Shown here piece after piece: positions 20,901 to 33,849 of a stretch of 64,000 bases of DNA. The notes under the pieces were generated by a model that was not told the origin of the DNA, made no database searches, and worked only from the letters and a program-made list of their open reading frames with translations. The position numbers were made by a program, and so were the translations under genes. Every line of letters starts with the position of its first letter. The first letter of the stretch is position 1. The DNA is from Holothuria scabra (lineage: Eukaryota; Echinodermata; Holothuroidea; Aspidochirotida; Holothuriidae). Where the stretch lies: assembly GCA_037179385.1 (NCBI GenBank), contig CM074193.1, positions 46,653,082 to 46,717,081 of the forward strand, in the 5' to 3' direction.

Positions 20901-23900
20901 GCCGTATTGAGATGTTGATCCCAGTTGATTTTCGTGAAGGTCAAAAGTCATTTGGGGTTAGCAGTGTCAAAGTCTGACAGACTTGCTTGCATAGTATTAC
21001 TGTCCAAGAAAGGGAACTTGCAGGGTCCTCATACTTGACATGTAGATGATGCAAAGTGAATAAATGATCCCTATAGTTTTTGGTGGAGGTCAAATCTCAC
21101 TTTGGTTCACAAAGGGTCAAAGACTCAATTTCATATTTACGCAAATTTCCCATGGTTGGAGTCTTGGATACTGCAAAATTTCACACATAGTATGTGTATG
21201 TGATATCATGAGCAGAACACTAGTTCTTGTAGACAGCTTCGATGCCTTGAATGTAAGTTTGTGGGTACATAACGGAGCACTGCCAGTTTTAAAAACATTT
21301 CGAAGCACTGTCAATTTGGAAAAAAAGGATAGGCTTAAATTTCAGGGGCAAGGAATCACTAAGCCTTTTGGCTTTCTGGTTGTTGCAAAGAGTCTTCCCA
21401 ACGATCTGACTCAGCAGCCTGTCCCTTTTACTCCCCCCCCCCCCCCCCACCACGCACAACTCTCATGTTAAGGGGCACATAAAAAACGACTAAATGTTTC
21501 AAATCTAGTCATGAACTCATCAGTTTTCCTCTTAATTACAGTTTTCCAAGCAATAAGGATTTTGTCAGATATTTTTAAAATTGCAAAAACCTTGGATGGA
21601 AAGTGATAATGAGCAGAAAAGGTTCCAAGGTAATTGTTCACCACAGCAAACAATTTTCGAAATATTTTTAAAAAGTGTGAAAAATTGTGGAATTTTATTA
21701 TTTACATAATGTCAAAGTCTTACACAAACGCTATGTTTCTGTTTGACCATCCCCTTTGAGAACCCCCCTCATACTTTGTGGCAGAGGGTGACATAAAAAG
21801 AATCCGTTTTAGCGGTCAACTCAGTGCCCTAGGCATATTACAAAACGCTATCATCAAATTCCCCTGAGAAATTAGGCCATATACACAGGCTGTGACTATT
21901 TATCTGGACTTAGGGCCCTCCATTTATTTTAATGCTTGCATGTTACACATTGTGAGTAGTCATACACTCGTTCTACTGCTGTTCTGTTAAATGCAATAAT
22001 TTTTAAAATTTCAGAAAAGTTTGTGATTGCTGGTTTTGAGTTAACTTACCAATATGTCTACAACAAATGATTCCAGGGAATAAATTTGACGGATCGTTTA
22101 AAAATAATGTTTTGGCGGCGAAACCACGGGACATGTCCCCTCATCAGTACAATGTAAAAATAACAATACGTAGGCCCAATACTTAACACTTGAACGTGGC
22201 TTATCTTCATACAGTGAAGGTAATGGTATTGTTTAATAAACATAGTATACTGTACCTGTATACTGCGTTATCGAAGAGGCAATAGACATGCTGAGGTTAT
22301 TGATGTGAACTCATAAACATGTCTACATGACGTTAAAAACATTTGCACTTTAACGTATTAATCGTTTTATCTTTTATGCGTTAGTGTGTAAATAAATTAA
22401 CAAACCACATACCTTCACTGTACAAAGATTAGCTATTGATACGTTTAAGTGTTAATTAAATGTCACTTTGTATTTTTACAGGGTTTATAGGAACAACAAT
22501 CGAATGTCCCACAATTTGAAAAAAGGACCGTGGTACAGCTATAGATTAAATCGGGTTATACGATGGGGCATAAAACCTATCTAAGCTAACCTTTAGGCCT
22601 ACCACTAGTATTTAAGGCGTTGCCCTTTAACGTTGATTTTTCACACAGTAATAAGTTTTGTTTTAATGAACGAAAGCCTCCATCCCACACATATAGGTCG
22701 AATCGCCGCCTATGAACCCCCCCCCCCCCCCTTCGATAAATTGATGGTCCCCTTAATGAATATTCAAGATAGTTTTTTTTTACTATTATTCATTAACATC
22801 AGATAACCCTAACGACAGAGGACCCTTTGTACTAGAATGGATTTTGAAGCCGACTTATCTTAAGAGTGGACTAGCTGATATGGCTGTTATGGAGAAATAT
22901 TTACGAGAATCCTGCTCAGATATAAAATACACTGTGGTACGACCACCAGAACTCACAGACAAACCAGTATCAGGTTGGTTCATTGAGAGTTTTCCCGTCA
23001 GTTTTTGGGAATGATGTATCTTTTGACATTTAAGATTTGCATCTGTACAAGGGACCTGTATACAGTATTCCTGATGCCGAAAATCCATGATGCTGTAAAA
23101 ATGGCATTTAGCCTTAAAATGCACTTTACAACCTAGGGATTTTGATTAATTACATTCTAGTTCATGAATTTTTGGCTAAAATTTAGCTAAAATGCATGAA
23201 TGTATATGGACAATGACAATTAAAGAAATGGACTCCAAAGTTCATTAATATTGGAAATTTAATTTGCACAGACCTTAGATAACATTAAAATCTTTCTTTT
23301 GATGCATTAAACAATTTTGTTAGAGTTTCCATGAACAGAAATATGGTTGCTCTAAATTGCCTCATTAAATATGCAACTTGCAACTTTTTGGCAAATTTTG
23401 TCGTTTTTCAATTTGGTGTATCTACCGTATCGTTCTGTTTCATTTTTGACTTAACTAGAATCCTTGCATGAAGAATATCACTTAAAAGGTTGAGATGCTC
23501 CTTCAGGCTGTAACGGTTAAGATGCATACGGCCATGTTTTCGTTCCACTGAAATACGCCCATGGGTAAACATAATCAGCTAAACGTCTTGGAGAAGGTTA
23601 TAATATAATATGATAAATCCCACGGAAAACCTATGAAACCTACGAAAAGCTTTTTCAAATCGCTCACCAGTATGTGAACATTTTGTTTCAACCCTTTTTG
23701 TCCAGATGTACAGTCACGTGGACCAGAGACCACAACCCCTAACAAACAAATCCAAGATTAAGAAACTTTTGGTGTTGTTTCGCCCCATCTCTCTGGCCCT
23801 CTTTAACACCTTGTCTGGTGGAGTACTGAAATTTCTATTAATTCTTTTTTTTTTCTTATTGTACAGATAAAATAATTAAAGTTGAGGTAGAGCGACTTCA

Positions 23901-24009
23901 CGTTCCTGGTGGTCCGAACAAAATATCCCGGGCAGACGTAGCTCGATTTATGTTGATGTGCTTAGAGACAGAAGAATATGACTGCAAAATGGTTTCAATA
24001 GCAGTCTAA
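17937..24009 (+). CDS. Biliverdin reductase B / flavin reductase-like NAD(P)-binding protein, copy 1 (four coding exons)
   Basis: Coding exons 17937-18071, 19121-19316, 22803-22973 and 23867-24009 with GT-AG junctions; phases 0, 1, 1. The product is 214 residues, close to the ~206 of vertebrate BLVRB. KLAIVGATGNTG at the N-terminus is the Rossmann GxxGxxG dinucleotide loop. Later blocks fit the NmrA/SDR-atypical fold: NLLSVESL, GCDAVLSCIG, AMKNAGVSRFVGVTSW, YTVVRPPEL and CLETEEYDCKMVS-like C-terminus. Such enzymes reduce flavins or biliverdin with NADPH in the cytosol; the actual substrate is inferred. An AG acceptor 20 to 40 bp before the ATG suggests a non-coding first exon upstream. Intron 2 is 3.5 kb and full of repeats. 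No disabling change seen. Confidence 0.85.
18072..19120. other. Intron 1 of reductase copy 1
   Basis: GTATTT donor and TTTCTTTTTAAG acceptor. Contains a poly-G run near 18359-18370 and, near 18826-18900, a stretch resembling the ends of MITE family P (GACCGTATGCATTGACATCACGTGAC). No exon seen. Confidence 0.5.
20056..20256 (+). repeat. tRNA-derived SINE in intron 2 of reductase copy 1
   Basis: A box region TGGTCAAAGTGGTTAGAGCA, B box AGTTCGAATCC, then GGAACATACTGCCGTTG, GGCCGTGGCCGGTTCGACC, and a short (TAAC) tail. It lacks the GCTCAGCATAAGCAATGG block found in other copies. A tRNA gene is excluded because the acceptor stem cannot close. Confidence 0.85.
20372..20414. repeat. GT/GC dinucleotide microsatellite
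   Basis: Alternating GT with a central GC block, a purine-pyrimidine alternation that can adopt Z-DNA. Confidence 0.9.
20425..21130 (+). repeat. Degenerate tandem repeat rich in AGGTCA half-sites
   Basis: About five units, spaced roughly 144, 124, 142 and 152 bp by the TGATCCC marker (20501, 20645, 20769, 20911, 21063). Each unit carries AAACACGGTATCTCAAGAA, TTTAGTGTGTGGGTTGG and a GGTCAAAGGTCA-like cluster. Unit 1 has an exact AGGTCAAAGGTCA (20523-20535). It lies in intron 2 of reductase copy 1. Confidence 0.8.
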
Positions 24010-24143
24010 AAGTTACTTAAGTGGTAGTAGAGGGCGCTAAAGCCATCGTTTAAGATCCCGCATAACCAGTTAATGTTTATTCCAGGATATGCTTCACTAT
24101 CACTAATGAAAAATGCTTTATTTTTTGTAAAAGGCAATAAAAA

Positions 24144-24396
24144 GACCACGTGTTTGGTCAAACGGTAAGAGCATTCGCCTCTCACGCGGAAGGCCCGGGT
24201 TCTATCCCCAGGTCGAGTCATACCAAAGACTCTAAAAATGGAACCTACTGCCGTTGTGCGTGATGCTCCGCATAAGCAATGGAGTAGGGAAAACAAGCCA
24301 GTGAGCCACAATTGGAAAAAAGGCCGTAGTCGGTTCGACTTGAACCAATAGGTTGGAAACTGGGCCTAAAACTCCATCTAACTAACCAAATAACAA
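24144..24396 (+). repeat. tRNA-derived SINE just 3' of reductase copy 1
   Basis: Head TTTGGTCAAACGGTAAGAGC, B-box region GGGTTCTATCCC, body with GATGCTCCGCATAAGCAATGG, GCCGTAGTCGGTTCGACTT, tail CTAACTAACC. It starts 135 bp after the stop codon, so it may lie in the 3' UTR. Confidence 0.82.
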
Positions 24397-24730
24397 ACTA
24401 TAAATGCAATAAAATGTCTTTTTACTAAAGTACAGTTACCATCCGACGAAAAAAATCTTTCAAGAGAAATAGCTGATAACGCAGTGGTAACTGTAGCATT
24501 ATAGCTTATTTCATAAATGTCACGCGAATGGCATCACGTGACAATATTTAGGCACTGAAGTTTGACATTTAAGAGGAATAACTTATTGGTATATAATGAA
24601 TATTTAATATCAGAGTCCTGGAATAAAACTAAAGACACTTTGGAAAAGAAATATCAAAAGAAATATAATAAGAAATTTGTAAGAATAAGCTCTCGCTTAA
24701 AAATACGGTAAGTTGTGGAGCTGCTCTTGT

Positions 24731-24815
24731 CCTGCATGGTCAAGCAGTTAGATAATTTGACTTGCAGCCGGGAGGTCAGGAGTTCGATTCCTGACCGGGT
24801 CATACCGAATACTCT
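24731..24815 (+). repeat. Truncated SINE, tRNA-like head only
   Basis: CATGGTCAAGCAGTTAGATAA, then GGAGTTCGATTCCTGACCGG and GGTCATACCGAATAC; the body is missing. Confidence 0.7.
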
Positions 24816-25299
24816 CAGTTGATAAAGACGTCGACGGTGGGTGATAGAAGTTTGGGACGATCTGTTAAATGTTTACATTGTACATATTGCAGTACCGTGA
24901 CCTAAATAAATTTCGAAATCTATTTGCTTTGTCATGTTTCTTTGTATTTTATACATCATGACAAATATAATGTCCTGTCGTAGTAGTAGCCAATAGCGAT
25001 GGTGAGAGAAGTAGATATTGTACTTTAAATTGGGCAGAGAATTATTTCTTTTGAAGTGAAAAATTTTGCGATCCGACTTCATGGACAAAAAGATTTTATT
25101 TCACGCATACGCGTATTTCATCCACTCAACATCAAATATAGTATCCTACACAAATGTGTTTAATTTTTACACAGTCACAGAAGAAAAGCTAAAAATGACA
25201 AAAAGAATACATAAAAAGTGCTGCCAATGGGTTGCCAATTTTTTTTATGTCTTCTTTTGTTATTCTTTATTTTCTGTAAATGAACAGACATTGTTTACA

Positions 25300-26150
25300 G
25301 TGTACCCGAAAAGTCGGATATACTTATATAAGAACAGTGCCAGTCTGGCTTCCCTGAAGCAGGGCCATTTCGTATACCCTCAACCCCATCAGCCGAGGAG
25401 GCCGGTATATCGACAGTTGTGAGTCATCTTCAGCTCTAATCGGTCCCGAGTCCGGCACCGTCATGTCAGTTGTTGAAGAGCCTGTCTGAGAGCTTTCACC
25501 CGATCATCCACTATCAGAGCCTCCCCTTGCCTGCGTAGCAGACTGTGGGGCGTATTCCTTGATCAGTCATATCGCAGTGGTTTGTGAAGCCTTAAGGGGG
25601 ACTGGACAAACCGAGACCGCTCCCCGGGGAAAGCCTCCCCAAAGGGGTTTGATTTGTTTGAGGGAGAGTCTGCACTTAAGAGGTCTGCACCGAGTGAGTT
25701 GTCCGATCAGGGGGTCAGTCAGTCTGGTTTGCCAGTGTCCAGCCCTTGCAGTAAAAAAGTGAAGTCCCAGGACATTTTGGCGGGAGTTTAACCCCATCTG
25801 TCACTCGTAGGGTCCATTGTACATATCACTGATTTTCTTAGGTGTTAGGTACTGCCATGCCAATCGCACTGTCACACCACCCATTGTGAATATTGTAAAA
25901 TGGTAATAGCCCTACTTAGCCTGGGCGTTTGCCCAATGTAAATATTGTTAATACTGTTGGGTTGTAATTAATAGGGGATGTGTGCAACTAGTTTGGGTGC
26001 GGGGTTTAATACTGCTTAACATAAATTTTGTTTGCGGTTGCGTGTAGGAGTCCTGTAAATAGTTCTAGGTTATGTTTTGTCCAGTCCGAATTGAGTTATC
26101 CCTTGCTTTCTCAGTGCCTGTTTCGATGTACTTAAAAAACTTTGTGCAAT
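25300..26150. other. Unassigned stretch with GC-richer patch
   Basis: Base composition is richer in G and C around 25370-25800 than in its surroundings, with a short open end (VYPQPHQPRRPVYRQL) and later TGGCGGGAG, which could be the remnant of a retroelement 3' end. No reverse-transcriptase or integrase motif is visible, so no call is made. Confidence 0.25.
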
Positions 26151-26152
26151 AG

Positions 26153-26312
26153 TAAAGACCTCATGCACATGATGTCATAGAGCAAGAAGTACGCCCCTCC
26201 GTAGTGTAAAAAAAAATTCATCGCAACAACTGCGCACAGCTGATTTGTTAAACAATTTCAAACATGACGTCGGTGTGACGTCAATTCAAACATGACGTCC
26301 GTGCGACGTCAT
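26153..26312. mobile_element. MITE family P, copy 2, with duplicated GACGTC unit
   Basis: Begins TAAAGACCTCATGCACATGATGTCATAGAGC, matching copy 1. Its right part is a tandem pair of about 28 bp (26257-26284, 26285-26312), each with two GACGTC cores, giving four in about 50 bp. Confidence 0.5.
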
Positions 26313-28125
26313 ACATAAGGTGTTTATATTGTAGGCAACGAAAAACGAAAGTTTTGTACGATAAAGAGTTTACAAAAATAGTTACAGTTCCTTTTTTGGT
26401 TTCCCGAAAGGGAAAACCTATGGACTCATGCAGACAAGACTTTTGCAAAACATGTGTAGGATCGTGCATTTTAGTGTTGGCGTATACTATGGCTTATCGA
26501 CTTTCTTAACATTGGTGCACAAGTTCTACGCGACAACATAATTGTTCACTGTCTGAAGCCAAAGACCGGCTTTATCGAAAATTGGTTTTGATGACTCAGC
26601 CAGACCAGACCATTTATAACGTGGGCAATTGTGTGCTCTGTTTCTAGAAAAATAGTATTGTTTGCAATTGAAGAAAAAACCCGAACACTTTTTATTCTGT
26701 TTGATTCGTTTAATGCATATTATGATAACAGATTTTCACTTCATAGTTTAAACTTTGAGGAACAGCAACTTTTGACGAGAGAAATATTTTTACCTCCTTT
26801 GAAATTTTTCAAACTTTCATTGGACATTGAGTTTCGTAATAGGCATCTATCGAGTTTCAAATAAGATTTAGAACGTATGGAAGCCGAGAATAAGCTTACA
26901 GAAGAAAGGCACATGCGTTAGCACTTTGGGGGAAGACAACATTCCCTTGGCAGTTATTTAAAGGCCTTCTGGTGGCTTTTCACGGGGTTTTGTAAACAAA
27001 AAAAGAGAAAAAATATTCCACACCGTGTCCTTGAAATCCTGTCGCAATTCCTTTTTCTAACTCAACATGTCTCATTTTAGAGATTGGTTACTTTTGTTAA
27101 AAAATACCGCTGCTCTTCAACAAAGCCACAAAAAGTTGTGTAATGTGGGCACATTGTCTCTCATTCGTTTTGTCTTTCTATATAAGTTAAAGTCCTTTTG
27201 CACTTAAAATTTTATACTGTGGGAATGTTTAAATATCTTTGCCTGTAGATCAAGCATAACCCTTCACCATACGTAGAGTACAACTACCACTGTTGGTTAA
27301 TATTTCCTTCAGTGGCATCAAAATTATAAATAAATTGAATTAAATGTCAACTTAATGAGCCGCGATGACATCACAGATTTACATGATGCACCAAATCAAA
27401 AGAAAAAGTTGCATTGCTTTATAAATTTGTACCGGTATCTTCCGAACGCTATATGCTATTGAGATGAAGTTTTCGCCTCCTAAAAAAGAAAACTTTTCTG
27501 CATATCTTGAAGTTAATCAATTTTGTGTCCGGGAATATGCCTTTAATCATCCTTTCGGGAAACGTTTCACAATTAAGTTTTGATTAAAGAAGTGGTCTAT
27601 TACATGATAAAGATTTTTATGCTTAAAAGGAACCGTGTAACCGTGCAGCTAAGTTTATGTCATGAACCTCTCAGGGTCTGTCCGAAGTCAAAATTTGCCC
27701 GTCCGAATGGAACGGTCGGATTCCACCTTGCCTCGAATTTTGAGAACTGCATGATTCTAGTCGAGGCCTCAAGACGGAGACTATTAACGTTAGGGCTACA
27801 TTGATATTGGTATAGGATAGTCACACATATGCCTGTGCATGCAAAGTCCCAAAAATTAGTTAGGTGGGCTTCCGTCGGAATCATCACCAATTATGACCCT
27901 TTGTTACTTAATTGGAAATTGGTATATTAATTGACACCATTGTATGATATGCTACATGGTTTAATTGGTCCGTTTTGATGACACTGGAATCGCGATTGAT
28001 TTGTAATATGGACTAGGTGGCCGTTAATTGGCACCTACTTTCAATTTAACTTGAAAGTGACCCAGGGCGGCGATTTGTTTTCGATATTTGGGAAGGGGGA
28101 ATTCGCCCATGCCTACTCTGTTTTC
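26313..28125. other. Intergenic, nothing recognised
   Basis: AT-rich DNA between reductase copies 1 and 2. Short frames (26631-26864, 27580-27804) carry no known motif. Confidence 0.4.
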
Positions 28126-28129
28126 CTGG

Positions 28130-29159
<1,030 letters not shown>

Positions 29160-29715
29160 AACTGAAGATTTCAAAAATGGTAACGTCTGCCATTGCATGT
29201 GATTGGTGCCCAGCAGTGGCGTCATTCAGTCACGGTGCGTCATTTTTGCAGCTCTTTTTTGAGGGCTAACAAAAATGAGCGCATTAATGTAAGTTGAAAA
29301 CAATGCATACACATAGCTAATTTTTCTTGATCGCCGCACAAGCTCAGTGCAAATCCTCACGATTGAGAGGTAACCTTAGTATCCAATCACCCAGTAGGTT
29401 TGTTTTGAGGGAGGGGGGGGGGATTGGAGTTTAGACTCCCCCATGACCCAACCTTGCAATGCAAAAAGCACGTAAAATAGCGGTTTTTTCTCTCTATCCT
29501 TTGAATTTTCCCTCATGTCGTGCCTCCAACCCCCCCCCCCATGACACCAAACCCCCCATGACACAACCCTGGCCACGCGCCTGGTGCCCAACATAAGCAA
29601 TGGAGTAGGGAAAACAAGCCAGTGAGTTGCAACTGGAGAAAAGGACGTAGCCTACCCGATCTGAACCAATAGGTTAGAGACAGAGCCATAAAACCTCATC
29701 TAAGTAACTTACCTC
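29160..29715 (+). repeat. SINE copy split by a hAT MITE
   Basis: Left part 29160-29213 (TTTCAAAAATGG, CTGCCATTGCATGTGATTGG) and right part 29584-29715 (CATAAGCAATGGAGTAGGG, GCCAGTGAGTTGCAACTGG, AACCAATAGGTTAGAGAC) join into one SINE body when the insert is removed. Confidence 0.8.
29214..29583. mobile_element. hAT-type MITE inside a SINE
   Basis: 370 bp; left end CAGTGGCGTCATTC, right end reversed CAGGCGCGTGGCCAGGG. Target duplications GTGCCCAG (29206-29213) and GTGCCCAA (29584-29591) agree at 7 of 8. Poly-G and poly-C tracts lie inside. No transposase. Confidence 0.75.
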
Positions 29716-29854
29716 CGTCTGTAACTCGAGATTCATGCCCATTTCAGGATGTCACAACCATAAAAAAGAAGAACGTGATCAAAATATTACATGAAGACCT
29801 TTGTTTTCGACTTTTAAGACTTATCTGGAAATAAACGTTTTTTTTACACCTCAT

Positions 29855-30090
29855 ACGATAACGGTCTAGCAGTCTAGTAATTTATCGGGAGCATTCTCCT
29901 CTCACATGTGAGGTCCGGGTTCGATTCCCAGCATGGGTCATACCAAAGACTTAAAAATGGACCATTCTGCCTTTGTGATTGATGCTCAGTATAAGCAGGG
30001 AAACAATCCAGTGCCGTAGAACGGGGAAATGCGGCGGCCTCAGCCGGATTAAGCTGCAGAAGGTTAAGGTTTTAGGCCTAAAACTTTTAC
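29855..30090 (+). repeat. tRNA-derived SINE, diverged
   Basis: B box region GGGTTCGATTCCCAGC, then GGTCATACCAAAGACTT, TGATGCTCAGTATAAGCAGG and a degraded tail. Confidence 0.7.
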
Positions 30091-30300
30091 TAATCCAATT
30101 TAAAATCTACACTTCATAATATAAAATTAACCGTTTACCTCAGTCAAAGACAACAACTATTTGTGTCCAGGGCCCTTTCGATAACATGAGAAACATACAA
30201 AAGAGATAGCAAGGAAGGAATCTGTGGTCTGGCAGGTCAATGGTTAGTCATGTCATCTCTAATTGGCAACACGTGATTCACATGGTGTGGAATCTGCGAG

Positions 30301-30571
30301 TTAGTTAGGTTGAGTTTTACGGCCCATTTTCCAACAATTGTTTCAAGCCGAGCCGGCCACGGTTTTTTTTTTTTCAGTTTTGGTTCTCTGACTTGTTTAC
30401 CCTGCTCCATTGTTCCTGCTGAGTACGAAGCACAATGGCAGAGAGTTCCATTTTTAAAGTCTTCGGTATGACCAGGGAGCTGTCCGTACAACTCCCTGGT
30501 ATGACCCGGCCAGGACTCGAACTCCCGATCTCCCAACTGCAAGCCGGATGCTCTAACCATTTGGCCATGCT
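30301..30571 (-). repeat. tRNA-derived SINE (minus strand) carrying a short palindromic insertion
   Basis: Minus-strand reading gives GCATGGCCAAATGGTTAGAGC, GGAGTTCGAGTCCTGGCCGG, ATGGAACTCTCTGCCATTG and GGCCGGCTCGGCTTG. The block that normally follows the B box is interrupted at 30473-30498. Confidence 0.82.
30473..30498. mobile_element. Short palindromic insertion (copy 3, 26 bp) in a SINE
   Basis: Arms CAGGGAGCTGT and ACAACTCCCTG. GTATGAC on both sides (30466-30472, 30499-30505); both are also preceded by G, so 7 or 8 bp. Other SINE copies show the uninterrupted site (GGTCATACC), which proves insertion. Confidence 0.85.
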
Positions 30572-30849
30572 TGGGCTTGGACTCTGTGAGCTTTTTTTAT
30601 GGGCATATAGGGTACCCTCAAATGTGAAGTTGTTATTAGGCCCATGTGTTCCCCTGTGTAGGACCGAGAAAGACAACCAACCGAACATGGGAAATGTGGA
30701 GCTCTTATAGACATAATGTTCTTCGCAGGTGGGACCAATCCCATGGGGTTAGTATTGTGGTATGTCGGTTAATTGTTCTGGTTCGTGTGGGCTGATGAAA
30801 ATAAGCCACGCCATAATGGCCACCTGGTAGAAAAACTGCAATTTTATCA

Positions 30850-31125
30850 GTAGCCTTTAGAAATTCTCATTCGGCTCAGCTCTTTCAGTGACATCAAATT
30901 AAAAAATTGCAGATCAGCTCATATAATACAGCAGGCACTGAGAGTGTTCTGATTACACCTTGGCTTGTATACTCACCAGAGAAGCCTGTGCCTGAAGCAG
31001 CTGAATAAACTGAGATTGTGTCTGGATGAGGAGGAATTTTATACAGCTGTGACGGTGGGAGAGGCCAGCAGTAGGTAGCTTTGGAGAATTCGAACAGTCT
31101 GGGGTTATGAATAACTGCCCTTTTA
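30850..31125. mobile_element. CTCTCACCCC-family MITE, copy 1 (diverged)
   Basis: Shares TCTCATTCGGCTCAGCTCTT, AATAAACTGAGATTGTGTC and TGGATGAGGA with copies at 48641 and, reversed, 47846. Ends are worn. Confidence 0.55.
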
Positions 31126-32680
31126 CCCTAAAGGCCATTTATCGTATTATCGGAACTATAACGTAGTAGTAACTGCATGGTCATACAACTTATTAGTGCT
31201 ACAATGCATGATGTGCTAATGGAAATTCTTATCGTCCGTAGCATAATATATGCGTAACACCAAAGGGAATACTATAACCTGCTATTTTCATTGTAACTGT
31301 GTGAACAATAATGTGACTCTTCTACTAACAATGAGCTGCAGGGGTATGAAGTTCAACTGAGAATTGGGTCCTTTATACCTCGCCGGTTTCCTCATTTGAG
31401 GAATTTCTTGATTAGTTGTTGACTTCATATTGTATCAATTGTATTCTTTGTAGGAATTAGGGATTAGCTAGACTTAGGGATTAGCATTATTGTTAGTAGG
31501 TTAGGAATTTCCCTAAAATATGTCCAATTGCCCCACTTTCTTTAGGTGACCTTCTTCATTGTGGCATTAATACTCGTCGTTTACTGCTAACAATTTTCTG
31601 GTGCAACAAAGTTGAAAATCAACTCTTCCCGGTGCTCAGACCAAATGGTTGGAAGACAACCCCGCTCATCCCCTCAGTTTAATCGGGAAACTGGAAGAGA
31701 CACGTCTGACTAACTTCTGTTTTGCCCTATCCATTTTTGGGCAGGCAGTTAAAACGAAGCCCGAAGCGGAAAATAATCACGGCAACGCTACATATGTCTA
31801 TCCACTTACATACGCAATGATGTATGAAAATAAAACTAAAAACGAGCACAACGCCAGAGAAGCAGTCCGTTTATGTAATATCTGCTTTGCTTTATATTTA
31901 CCTATATCAAAGCTAGATTGACCTCTGGAAGCGATATGTGTAGGTTATATAAGCAATTACAATGTTTGTTTTGTCATTACGAAAGATTCTAACGTTCCAG
32001 ACCGGTAAAGTCTACTGATTCTGCCCAATATTACCGTATTCTGTGAGTATTTTTGTTACCTACCCGTAGATATTTCAAAATTGGTGGCGGTTATTACTGA
32101 TCAGTAATCTGTTTATAATCTGAGAGATCTATAGCAACACCAATAGTACCAACCGACCGAATTCCTCGTTCAATTTCTTCGTGGCATTTTGTTTTATCCA
32201 AGACATTGAACTTATATTTAGATAAACTGCTGGAAACATTTCGAAGCCTCTCTTCACTGTTTAACAATCGACCATCGTGAAACTGACGAACGCTGTAACT
32301 GAGTCGGTAAGATAAAAAAAAATAACCAATTTTTACCGTAACACTCTGTCTTATAGATAAAAAACAAAAACACTAAAAGCTTATGTTTGTAATAAGGTTT
32401 TACGTGTTGAACTATGAAAATACGATGCGTCCGTATAATAGGTCTGATGTTGGCATTGAAGAGTTTCCATTAAGGATGAATGGGGGGGGGGGGGGGGGGG
32501 GTGCAATATGAAGAGGAGGGATTTCCTAATTTCAATGAGCACGTAACATGTGTCTATTGTCATTGCATCACCTTATGTGCACAATGTGTTGCCTGCGTAG
32601 CTGATCTTTGGTTTTCGCCCTACCGCAGTGTGAACTGAACGAAAGAACTTCATCCACTCCTCGGGGTATACAATGTAGTG
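31126..32680. other. Intergenic, nothing recognised
   Basis: No supported exon. A poly-G run lies at about 32481-32501. The 90-codon frame at 31649 has no known motif. Confidence 0.4.
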
Positions 32681-33849
32681 CCTTTAGCCAGGGGCGTCGA
32701 TTTGGGGGGACAGGGGGGACATGTCCCCCACTTTTTTGAGTGGAGGGGACACTAACGTAAAAGTCCCCCCCCCCCTCCCACACACACACACATTTTGTGA
32801 CAAGAAACTTAAAAATTAGGTACTACCAAAAAGACTATACATGTAGATTTTGAAAGGTGACCTCTACCGATTACGATCGACTTGCTTTCTGTATCAATAA
32901 TTCCACATGTTTACTTTGCAAATCCCCCAAATTTTCGCGTCTCCGCGCGCTTGAAGTCTCATTGATGTCCTTTTTTTCATTTGCATATCAAACATACATT
33001 ATTCATCGGTCTCTATGATTATGTCGATTGTTCGTGTGCATAGGACGTCAGCAGGTGTGGTTATGAAGGAGCACAATATTTAGGAATATGAAGAAGATGA
33101 ATCGTCCCCTACTATGTTTTAATGAAATCTGTGGTCTTTAGTAAATGACCATGCCTGGCAGACTGAAATTGGCAAACACATTTTAAGGAAACTGAAAATG
33201 TCTTGGTGCACAGTCTGCATGCAATTTGTTTTAGAAAAATGTATGATTTCTAATGCAAAATTTCGACACGCCCATCATTCATTTGTATAGCGATTCGACC
33301 ATTTCGTATTCAGACCATTATCAGAGAAGTAAAATCACACTGACGTTTTCTAGATAAGAGACTTTAATCCGGAATTAGAGGTACACCTCCGTCCACTGTA
33401 TGCAGATAGTGTATGATGAGGTTTCTGTCGAAAAAACATATTTTAATGTTTTTTTGTATCAACAATCTTACACCGGTAGGCTTATGCAACGGTGTCTCAG
33501 TAGAACCGTACCAGTGGGTACCATTCCCCCAACCCCTCGATCTGTGGTTTCCTGTAGTAGATTGAAGTGCGCTTTTGATCAAGTCATGGATTTATTTTAC
33601 CTTCTTTCCATTACAAATGGTTCCTTACTGTTAGAGCTTTTGCACAAATCTTTCGCAAACTATGACAATTTTCGTTGTGATTCTAATTACTTATAGAGTA
33701 CACCCGGTATTTAAATTGACCGTATAGTCCGTTGAAGTAATTACTCACACTTTAATGATCATGTTTTGAAAACTTTGGAGTTTCCTAGTAACTCAAAATA
33801 TTGAAACACTTAGCACCATTTTACATCTGGGCCCCTTCTCTTAGACACC

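Noticed and set aside
25300..26150. Possible 3' end of another LTR retrotransposon
   Set aside because: Only composition and a TGGCGGGAG purine run support it; no protein motif or second LTR.
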